Shown: piece by piece, positions 7,155-12,667 of the stretch
Position numbering within the stretch: the stretch's first letter is position 1
Layout: each line of letters begins with the position of its first letter
Source of the DNA: CAZVXI01 sp964631295
GTDB lineage: Bacteria > Planctomycetota > Phycisphaerae > Phycisphaerales > SM1A02
Direction of reading: 5' to 3'
NCBI GenBank assembly: GCA_964631295.1
Contig: CAZVXI010000085.1
Location: 1-12,667, forward strand
DNA: 12,667 nucleotides
The notes under the pieces: generated by a model
Database searches by the model: none
What the model saw: only the letters and a program-made list of their open reading frames with translations
Told to the model about the DNA's origin: nothing
Made by a program: the position numbers and the translations under genes

Positions 7155-7221
7155 GGCAACTCCAATGTATATGGTTGATCCTACTCAGCGATCCGCTTAC
7201 ATCGGCAGAAATTCACCAAAA

Positions 7222-7252
7222 TTGCCCTTGCCTTGCCTTGCTTTGGTAGACT
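7222..7252 (+). promoter_or_regulatory. Possible extended -10 promoter of the three-gene secreted-protein operon
   Basis: TGG-TAGACT (7244-7252) resembles an extended -10 element (TGnTATAAT). A poor -35, TTGCCC (7222-7227), lies 19 bp upstream inside a CCTTG direct repeat. Initiation near 7259 would place the start codon at 7279 or 7285, not at the upstream in-frame ATG 7153. Weak prediction. Confidence 0.3.
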
Positions 7253-7278
7253 CTGCGCAAGTCTTTTCTCGGGAGGCG

Positions 7279-8790
7279 ATGCCCGTGCAACGAGTTCGAG
7301 TTCAAGCGAAGTTGATGACGATCCTTTTGGCCTTCGTCGCAGCATACCCTGTGGCCGCTCAGTCCGAATCGAGCGATCACGAAAGCAAGCCCGTTGCCGC
7401 CACTCCAGGGGATGTATCACAGTCGGTCGCCGATGTCGATCCCGAGTCCTCGGAAGATGCGATCGACAATACACCGTTGTTTGTGGTTTCAATCTGCTCT
7501 GAGCAGATGGTGAACGAGTTGCTCGACAGTTCTTCAGTGACACCGGAGGAACAAGACGCAGTTTGGGCTGCCTTCAGGGAGTATCAGGCAGTTGCCGAAC
7601 AGTGTACACGAGATGGGAACGCTGCCCTCCACGAAGCGGGCCTTGCAGACCGCTCGGAGGTACGCGATGCGGCAATTTATCGTGATGAAGCTGGCAAGCG
7701 CATGTTCCGCCCGCCGGATGATCCGATCTGGGACAGGTGGCGTGAACTCGAGATGAACCTCAACAACTGTGTCGTGCCGCACAGGCGCCGACACGATGCA
7801 GCCCTGCGCAGCTTTCTTGACCGGGTGAACGTCGTGTACCAGCAAGGTGACATCTTCTTTCCTCAGCCGCGGGTCTTTCTGCTTCGACGACTGAGCGGCA
7901 AGCGTCCCGAGCGACACCACGACTATGCGATGGAGAATGTTGAGCTCGATGAGCTTGTACGCCAATCTCTCGAGTCCGGCGTGCTTGCCGAAGTGTCCGG
8001 TGCGTTGCGTCGCAGCCGAATCGGCACGCAATCTGTTGATGATTTTGTGTATGAGTTGCGCCTCATCCTGCATACGTACAATGAGGGCTTCGTGCAGGAG
8101 CTCAGCTTGCGGGTCATGCCTCCGGTACAACTTGTCACAATGGACCTGCCGGGCCTTGTTCCATCCGCGATGAGTCCCGATGTGATCGAGGCAATGTCGC
8201 GAAGCGGCAAACGCTGGCGAGCGAGGTTTGATGCAAACAGCAGCATCCTTCAGCAACTCCTCGAACTGGTGCGGAGTGCAGCGGGCGAAGAAGCTGCGAA
8301 ACAGTTCGAGCACGAATACAATCTGGCTCTGTGCCCAGCAATCTTCAAGCTGCGCTGGCCACACACAATGACCGACTGGATTCGATCCAGGCCGACCGCG
8401 AACGAAGATCTGTTATCAGCCGCAGAGCGTCTTGAGCAGGAGTTTGCCACCCGGTATGACGCTTTGCAGGAAGCGGCGCTGCGAGCGGGTGTCAAGGCGT
8501 GCAGCAAACTCGGAACCACCGTTGTATCTTTCGGTGATGACATCGAAGCGCATGCTCAGTTTGATGAAGCGTTGCTTGACATGCAAATGGAGGGTCGGCG
8601 CGCCATCCAGCAGTTGCACGCTGTGCTTCCTCAGGAACTTCAAACAGAGTTGCACGCTCTGATGTCGGCAGGCGGCCCCAGCATGGCGGGGCCATATCGA
8701 TTCAGCAAGTACTTCACCGAGCAGCAAGGACGTGCGCTGCGCAACTGGCCTGGCTTTGGTGCCACACCCGCATCTGGAGATATGCAATGA
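7279..8790 (+). CDS. Secreted protein of unknown family, first gene of a three-gene operon
   Basis: I do not recognise this ~504-aa protein. It begins with a signal peptide (basic RVRVQAK, hydrophobic LMTILLAFVAAYPVAA, likely cut near AAQ) and a Ser/Glu-rich linker. The rest looks mostly helical and highly charged, with five cysteines in the mature part (SIC, EQC, NNC, ALC, KAC). A short PEEQDAVW stretch near the N-terminus faintly recalls LTxxQ-type helices, but no family can be called. The start is uncertain. GGGAGG (7271-7276) is only 2 nt from ATG 7279 but 8 nt from an in-frame GTG at 7285; the frame is open back to ATG 7153, which would overlap the divergent gene and hide the signal peptide. 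The stop overlaps the next start as ATGA. Confidence 0.7.
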   Translation: MPVQRVRVQAKLMTILLAFVAAYPVAAQSESSDHESKPVAATPGDVSQSVADVDPESSEDAIDNTPLFVVSICSEQMVNELLDSSSVTPEEQDAVWAAFREYQAVAEQCTRDGNAALHEAGLADRSEVRDAAIYRDEAGKRMFRPPDDPIWDRWRELEMNLNNCVVPHRRRHDAALRSFLDRVNVVYQQGDIFFPQPRVFLLRRLSGKRPERHHDYAMENVELDELVRQSLESGVLAEVSGALRRSRIGTQSVDDFVYELRLILHTYNEGFVQELSLRVMPPVQLVTMDLPGLVPSAMSPDVIEAMSRSGKRWRARFDANSSILQQLLELVRSAAGEEAAKQFEHEYNLALCPAIFKLRWPHTMTDWIRSRPTANEDLLSAAERLEQEFATRYDALQEAALRAGVKACSKLGTTVVSFGDDIEAHAQFDEALLDMQMEGRRAIQQLHAVLPQELQTELHALMSAGGPSMAGPYRFSKYFTEQQGRALRNWPGFGATPASGDMQ

Positions 8791-9224
8791 AATCTGACAT
8801 CTCGAAGCTCGCATTCCGTACCTTTGTTCTCGCTGGCGGCCTGATCGCGGTCGGAGGGATGTCGGGGGCCGCGCCATCGATGGCGGATGAGTTGCCCGCA
8901 TACGACGACGTCTACTACGGGGACTTCCAGGGATTCTTTGAGTGCGTGTTCGACCGGTTTTGTACTGACTGGCGGATGGGCTCGATCAACGGGTACGACT
9001 GTTTCTTTTGCACGGGTCCCAGCAAAGTCACGCATTGCGATCCGGATAAGCCGTTGCCAACTCCTCTGGCGCTGATCTGCGTGCAGAACCACGTACCCGG
9101 AGGGTGTGGCGTCCGGTGGGAGGGGCGTATCGCGTTCGACCCGCAAGGTGAGGTCTATTGCAATGCGATGCAGACGTTGGAACCGTGCGATCTTGTGCAC
9201 TGCGCGTATGTGAGTTATCCATGA
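8787..9224 (+). CDS. Small secreted cysteine-rich protein of unknown family
   Basis: The 145-aa product has a signal peptide (KLAFRTFVLAGGLIAVGG, likely cut near SMA-DE at residues 31-35). The mature domain of about 112 residues holds ten cysteines: 53, 59, 72, 75, 84, 98, 107, 125, 134 and 139. One pair is a CFFC motif at 72-75. An even, high cysteine count after a signal peptide suggests a disulfide-stabilised exported protein; metal binding through CxxC is an alternative. GGAG (8775-8778) lies 8 nt before the ATG. The start overlaps the previous stop as ATGA and its own stop overlaps the next start the same way, which implies translational coupling. No family is recognised. Confidence 0.75.
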   Translation: MKSDISKLAFRTFVLAGGLIAVGGMSGAAPSMADELPAYDDVYYGDFQGFFECVFDRFCTDWRMGSINGYDCFFCTGPSKVTHCDPDKPLPTPLALICVQNHVPGGCGVRWEGRIAFDPQGEVYCNAMQTLEPCDLVHCAYVSYP

Positions 9225-10273
9225 ATATGCCCTGTTGCGTTACATTGGCTCTTGCAATGAGTGGAGCCAGTTGCCCTTCGACTTCCGAAAGGTGCCACAG
9301 CGACGATGATCTGGCAGCGGAGGTTGTCGCAGCGATCAGTGACCTCGCCGAATCTGCTGATCAACTGGAATCACGCATTGCCGTGGTCGGTCCGGTCGTG
9401 ATCGAGATGCCGAACGTGCGCGAAGAGTTCCCGCACGGACCGCTCGACAACCCCGAGCAGTACGTCAGACACGTTACCCAGGAGCGTCGAACGATCGTCT
9501 GGCGTCACTGCGAGGGACCGACGCTCATCGAACTGCTTGGCGGTGAGGGCGTCATCCAGAGCAGCAGCCGATGGGACGGACAGAAATGGTATGAAGTCAC
9601 GAGCGAAGCGGGCCCGACGCAGTTCGCTATTGCAGCAAAGATCGAGCGCCCGCCCTTTGGAATGAAACTTCTGAGCGTGTTTAACGGAGGTGTGGACTTC
9701 CGCTCAATGCTTCATACCAGATCGCTCGATACCTTCCTGCGCTCCGCTGAGTTGCTACGGGCCGAAACATCTGATGATGTTGTTGAGGCCACCTGGAAGA
9801 CCGAGAACCCGCTGTTCTACTACGAAACCACGTTGCAGCTTGACCGCGAAACAATGCGTCTGCGGCGTCTGTCTCACGTGACATACGGCAAAGAAGGCGA
9901 GAGGCGGCCGCTTGATCGGATCGAACTGACGATTGCCCAATGGCACCGATACGATGAGTGTTGGTTGCCCTCAGAAGCGTATATCTGGGAAACGATGTAC
10001 GACATGCCCTCTCGCCGGGGACTGGCGCCGATTGCGAACTACACGGTCTACAAACGGTTGTCTGCCTCCGATGAGGTGGATTGCGAGCAACTTCGTCAGC
10101 CACCGACTGCCGAACATGGAACGGTGGTGCATGACCGCACGCTGAGCATTTCCTACATCATCGGGCATGACGCAATTCAGATCGATGGGAATCGAAGGAA
10201 GCTCCGCGCTCCCGTCACGAAACTCATCACCACCGAACTACCAGACCTCATCGACAAGGAATCAGACAAATGA
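9221..10273 (+). CDS. Putative exported beta-rich protein of unknown family, third gene of the operon
   Basis: The ATG at 9221 shares ATGA with the previous stop and gives 350 aa; an in-frame ATG at 9158 would overlap the previous gene by 67 nt and is less likely. The N-terminus MNMPCCVTLALAMSGASC looks like a very short export signal, but it has no basic residue and no canonical lipobox. The body alternates short hydrophobic and charged segments (TTLQLDRETMRLRRLSHVTY, IELTIAQWHRYDECWLPSE), in a style reminiscent of LolA-like half-barrel proteins of planctomycetes. That comparison is only an impression. The C-terminus HDAIQIDGNRRKLRAPV resembles tails of secreted planctomycete hypothetical proteins. 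Function unknown; its tight coupling to two exported proteins suggests a shared envelope role. Confidence 0.7.
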   Translation: MNMPCCVTLALAMSGASCPSTSERCHSDDDLAAEVVAAISDLAESADQLESRIAVVGPVVIEMPNVREEFPHGPLDNPEQYVRHVTQERRTIVWRHCEGPTLIELLGGEGVIQSSSRWDGQKWYEVTSEAGPTQFAIAAKIERPPFGMKLLSVFNGGVDFRSMLHTRSLDTFLRSAELLRAETSDDVVEATWKTENPLFYYETTLQLDRETMRLRRLSHVTYGKEGERRPLDRIELTIAQWHRYDECWLPSEAYIWETMYDMPSRRGLAPIANYTVYKRLSASDEVDCEQLRQPPTAEHGTVVHDRTLSISYIIGHDAIQIDGNRRKLRAPVTKLITTELPDLIDKESDK

Positions 10274-10401
10274 TCTGGAAGGAGTGGTGGTGCTCCGCGC
10301 TGCCGGAGAGCGCATCAGAAATCACGCAGCTTCGCTGGCTGCGGCCTTCGCTGGGAGGATGTAGCCCATGTGCATTGCTGCGTGGCCGCAGTGCAGTTTG
10401 A
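10270..10401 (+). CDS. Possible 43-aa fourth cistron of the secreted-protein operon
   Basis: The ATG at 10270 overlaps the stop of the third gene as ATGA, and AAGGA (10256-10260) lies 9 nt upstream. The reading frame gives 43 residues starting MIWKEWWCSALPESASE, with four tryptophans and three cysteines. It has no recognisable domain. The last 80 nt run antisense through the 3' end of the convergent DUF1569 gene. That is either why it is not a real gene or the sign of a remnant cut by rearrangement. Confidence 0.25.
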   Translation: MIWKEWWCSALPESASEITQLRWLRPSLGGCSPCALLRGRSAV

Positions 10402-10831
10402 GCCACTGCTCATGCGAAAGCTTGCCGAACAGCGGGCTGGGCCTGGTGAAGCGCTCGCCGTTGTTGATCGCGTTCACCTCGCTGCGCAGATGGGACAGGG
10501 CATCATCCCAGTTCGTCTCCGCTGGGGGGACGAACGCGTCGACCATCTGCCGGGGCATCTTCACGCCGCGCGGCGGTTTGCGATGCACCACCAGCCCGCG
10601 CAGCAGCGTGAACGGCACGCGCAGGAACAGCGGCGGCTTCATGTCTGCAGGGAAGCCCGTGCGCGAGGCCGTCATAAAACGGGCCACATGCTCGACAATC
10701 TGAGCAGCAGTCCAGTTGCCCAGCGTCGTCGCGGTTGCCGGGTCGATCACCTCGGCCTCAGCGAGGATCTCGTCGAGTGAGTTGAACCGCAGATCGCGGG
10801 TGCCGGTCACCTTCTTCGTATTGATCGCCAT
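10322..10831 (-). CDS. DUF1569 protein, DinB/YfiT-like four-helix metal-binding fold
   Basis: The 169-aa product matches the DUF1569 pattern as I know it. LGNWTAAQIVEHVARF carries H48, and the C-terminal block SPLFGKLSHEQWLKLHCGHA is followed by MHMGY, carrying H140, H147, H150 and H154. H48 with H150-x3-H154 would make the three-histidine metal site of the DinB-like superfamily. The biological role of this group is not established; some relatives are thiol- or stress-linked transferases. AAGGAG sits 8 nt before the ATG at 10831, a strong ribosome binding site. The gene is convergent with the secreted-protein operon and divergent from the Spy-like gene. It has no signal peptide, so it is cytoplasmic. 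Confidence 0.82.
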   Translation of the reverse strand: MAINTKKVTGTRDLRFNSLDEILAEAEVIDPATATTLGNWTAAQIVEHVARFMTASRTGFPADMKPPLFLRVPFTLLRGLVVHRKPPRGVKMPRQMVDAFVPPAETNWDDALSHLRSEVNAINNGERFTRPSPLFGKLSHEQWLKLHCGHAAMHMGYILPAKAAASEAA

Positions 10832-10887
10832 GTGTGGGGCTCCTTCTCGTTGCGGGGTGGGGTGTGGAGGCCGGGAAAGTCGATGAA

Positions 10888-10966
10888 TCGTACGGCCGGG
10901 TGCAGATCGTCGATTTGACCGATCTTGCCGATTTCCGGGGAGATCAGCCCGGTTCAGGCCGTACGA
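10888..10966. repeat. 10-bp perfect inverted repeat with inner 9-bp-spaced motifs
   Basis: TCGTACGGCC (10888-10897) and GGCCGTACGA (10957-10966) are exact reverse complements 59 bp apart. GGG (10898-10900) can extend the pairing to CCC (10948-10950) across a 6-nt bulge. Inside, AGATCG (10904-10909) pairs with CGATCT (10920-10925). CGATTT, CGATCT and CGATTT start at 10911, 10920 and 10929, exactly 9 bp apart. The element lies in the 167-bp gap between divergent genes and ends about 20 bp before the Spy-like gene's ribosome binding site. It could be paired operators or a structured leader. TTGACC (10915-10920) could be a -35, but no good -10 follows. Confidence 0.6.
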
Positions 10967-10998
10967 CTCTCTGAACCAACTCCGATGGAGGATTGTCT

Positions 10999-11892
10999 AT
11001 GCCGCTGCTCGCTCACCAGACCACTCGTTTCGCCCTCCTCCTCGCCACCGCTGCGACCATCATGCTGGCTGCCGCATCGCCCGTGGCTGCGTCTCAGGAC
11101 AAAGGCCCGACAAGCCGCCCTGATACGCAATCCCAGCAGGACACCGACGCGAAGAAGAACAAGAACACCACGACCGATCAGGCGGCCGCCGATGGCCTGC
11201 TCGCCGGCCCGAAGGTCAAGACGGATGATGAACTCGGCGGCCCTGCCTCGATGGTTCGCCCCGGCCAGCAGCGGCTGCAGCAGATGCCAATGACCCAGTG
11301 GTTGCGGCAGCTTCGCCAGCTCGGCCTGTCAGCCGAGCAGTGGCAGGTCATCAAGCCGGAGATTGACGGCTTTCTTGCGGCCAGTAAGGAGTACCAGCAG
11401 ACGCATGGCCGGGAGCTGCGCGCCTTGCGTGTTGAGATTCGCCAGGCCAGGCAGGACAACAAGCCCGTCCCTGAACTGCTCAAGAAGGCCACCGCCCTCC
11501 AGGGCCTCGCTCCCAAGCCCGAAGAGCTGCAGGAGTACATCTGGGAGCAGCTCACCCCCGCGCAACAGGATGCCCTCCACCAGCAGATCGCCAACTGGCG
11601 GGAGCAGCGCGAGCAGGCCGCCCGAGCCCGGTTGCAGCAGCAGGCCGCCGATGGCGAGACCGCCATGACCGACAACGCAGTGGCTGATCAGTCCATGACC
11701 AGAGGCGCGATGGCCGATGATGATGCAGCCCCCGGCGAGGCCGACCGCGCCCGCGATGGCCGGACCGACCGCCAGCGCCGCCTCCAGCGGCTGCGCGATG
11801 GTGCCGGCGATCGGTCGGACCTCGATGCCAACGCCCGCAAACGCCTGCGATTCCTCCGCGCACTGCAGCAGCGCCAGCGCGATCGGCAGTAG
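10999..11892 (+). CDS. Secreted Spy/CpxP-like (LTxxQ-type) protein with charged C-terminal tail
   Basis: The 297-aa product has a clear signal peptide (FALLLATAATIMLAAASPVAAS) and a polar, disordered-looking linker to about residue 95. A helical domain follows with two LTxxQ-like motifs: LSAEQ (110-114), where the first helix begins, and LTPAQQ (185-190). These are the hallmark of the Spy/CpxP family of small periplasmic chaperones and metal-stress proteins. The region between them is helical and rich in Arg, Lys, Gln and Glu. The last ~100 residues form a low-complexity acidic, then strongly basic, Arg/Gln-rich tail (RQRRLQRLRD, LRALQQRQRDRQ) not found in classical Spy. GGAGGA (10987-10992) is 6 nt before the ATG at 10999; an in-frame TTG at 10993 is rejected. 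The chaperone role is inferred from family. Confidence 0.65.
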   Translation: MPLLAHQTTRFALLLATAATIMLAAASPVAASQDKGPTSRPDTQSQQDTDAKKNKNTTTDQAAADGLLAGPKVKTDDELGGPASMVRPGQQRLQQMPMTQWLRQLRQLGLSAEQWQVIKPEIDGFLAASKEYQQTHGRELRALRVEIRQARQDNKPVPELLKKATALQGLAPKPEELQEYIWEQLTPAQQDALHQQIANWREQREQAARARLQQQAADGETAMTDNAVADQSMTRGAMADDDAAPGEADRARDGRTDRQRRLQRLRDGAGDRSDLDANARKRLRFLRALQQRQRDRQ

Positions 11893-11956
11893 ACCAAACC
11901 AGTCTCGACGCCAACCGGCTTGCCGCGAGCGGTGATCTGTCCGACGATATGCGGAT

Positions 11957-12667
11957 ATGAACCTTGTGCACCATCTGAGTCAGGTCCGGCTGGAAGACGG
12001 CGGCGTCGTCCGCGCCATGGTCGATATGTGCGAAGCCCTCGCCGAGGCAGGCCATCGCCTCACCCTCATCACGCAGGACCCGCTCGATGTCCCCGCTGAG
12101 TGGGACGGCCGCGAGGGCAAACCCGATGTGCTCGCCACCGCTGCCGACGGATGGATGCTCCGGCCGCTGAGGAAGCCCGCGCTCGACGCCATCGCACAGC
12201 GCATCGCCGAAGCCGACTGCGTGCACCTGCACGAAATCTGGAACCCGATGTCGCAGCAGATCGCCGCGATCTGCAACACCGCGAACGTGCCGTATGTCAT
12301 CACGCCGCACGGCATGCTCGATGACTGGTGTATGTCGCAGCGCGGGCCGAAGAAGCGCCTGTATCTCGCGCTCGGTGGGAGGGCACTGCTCGAGCGCGCC
12401 ATGGCCGTGCACTGCACCGCCAGGGCGGAAGCCGACCAGGCATCGAAGTGGTTCCCCAAAGGCCGCGCGCAGGTCGCGCCGCTCGTGATGGACCTCGAAG
12501 CATTCCGCGACCTGCCCGGCGAAGGCCCGGCCCGCGCTGCGTTCCCGCAGGCGTTTGCCCAGCCGCCGCTCGTGCTGTTCCTCTCGCGCGTGCATGAGAA
12601 GAAAGGCGTGCACGACCTGATCGACGCAGCAGCGCTGATGCGCGATCGCGGCAGGGCATTCACCCTC
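11957..12667 (+). CDS. GT4-type glycosyltransferase, N-terminal part
   Basis: 237 codons are open to the window edge. The start MNLVHHLSQVRLEDGGVVRA has the Gly-Gly donor/acceptor loop typical of GT-B enzymes, followed by AMVDMCEALAEAGHRLTLIT, the usual first helix and strand. VHLHEIWNPMSQQIA, ITPHGMLDDWCMSQRGPKKR and VLFLSRVHEKKGVHDLIDAA are characteristic of GT4 sugar transferases for exopolysaccharide or lipopolysaccharide. The last motif opens the nucleotide-sugar-binding half; the E-x7-E motif lies outside the window. The acceptor and sugar cannot be told. The ATG at 11957 has only a weak upstream purine stretch (GCGGAT) and lies 64 bp after the Spy-like stop, in a gap without a visible terminator. 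Confidence 0.85.
   Translation, partial: MNLVHHLSQVRLEDGGVVRAMVDMCEALAEAGHRLTLITQDPLDVPAEWDGREGKPDVLATAADGWMLRPLRKPALDAIAQRIAEADCVHLHEIWNPMSQQIAAICNTANVPYVITPHGMLDDWCMSQRGPKKRLYLALGGRALLERAMAVHCTARAEADQASKWFPKGRAQVAPLVMDLEAFRDLPGEGPARAAFPQAFAQPPLVLFLSRVHEKKGVHDLIDAAALMRDRGRAFTL

Noticed and set aside
7153..7278. Upstream start (ATG 7153) for the first gene of the secreted operon
   Set aside because: It overlaps the start of the divergent transglutaminase-like gene, has no ribosome binding site, and would bury an obvious signal peptide some 45 residues inside the protein.
10292..10343. Small hairpins CTCCG/CGGAG (10293-10308) and CGCAGC/GCTGCG (10325-10343) between the convergent genes
   Set aside because: Stems are 5-6 bp with no T tract on either strand, and the second lies in coding sequence; not enough for a terminator call.
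11552..12613. 353-aa minus-strand frame across the Spy-like gene and the glycosyltransferase
   Set aside because: It crosses two better-supported plus-strand genes and becomes low-complexity Arg/Gly sequence at its end.
1..12667. tRNA, rRNA, insertion sequence, toxin-antitoxin or phage-defence genes
   Set aside because: No cloverleaf with a GTTCRA-type arm, no transposase motif, no terminal inverted repeats with target duplications and no defence-type domain was found by eye; small or divergent cases cannot be excluded without profile searches.

Overview
This 12.7 kb window looks like ordinary chromosome from a GC-rich Gram-negative-type bacterium, most likely a planctomycete (perhaps Phycisphaerae-like). 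That guess rests on family types: a COX10/COX15-type heme A pathway, a DUF1569 protein, a YhaM-type OB-HD protein, a K124-type phosphofructokinase and several large secreted proteins of unknown family. It is an inference from memory of such genomes. No tRNA, rRNA, CRISPR array, transposase or phage gene was seen.

Left end (1-1931): two divergent heme A genes. ctaB (heme O synthase, cut by the window edge) is on the minus strand and ctaA (heme A synthase, with a four-helix N-terminal extension) is on the plus strand. The region between them holds a perfect CRP/FNR-superfamily palindrome, TGTGA-N6-TCACA.

Middle (2019-7154, all minus strand, transcribed right to left): a secreted transglutaminase-like protein, NAD(P)H-hydrate dehydratase (nnrD), an OB-fold/HD-domain protein of the YhaM exoribonuclease type, and 6-phosphofructokinase. 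The 97-bp gap between the transglutaminase stop and the nnrD ATG is almost entirely a 7-bp tandem repeat (13 units). A good sigma70-like promoter before the HD gene suggests that HD-pfkA forms its own transcription unit.

Right-centre (7279-10273, plus strand): three secreted or envelope proteins of unknown family, joined by ATGA stop/start overlaps and therefore probably translationally coupled. A third ATGA leads into a possible 43-aa fourth cistron that runs antisense into the convergent DUF1569 gene (10322-10831). This operon is the best candidate here for something undescribed.

Right end (10832-12667): an intergenic region with a 10-bp perfect inverted repeat and three CGATYT motifs at 9-bp spacing, then a secreted Spy/CpxP-like (LTxxQ) protein, then the first 237 codons of a GT4-type glycosyltransferase cut by the window edge.
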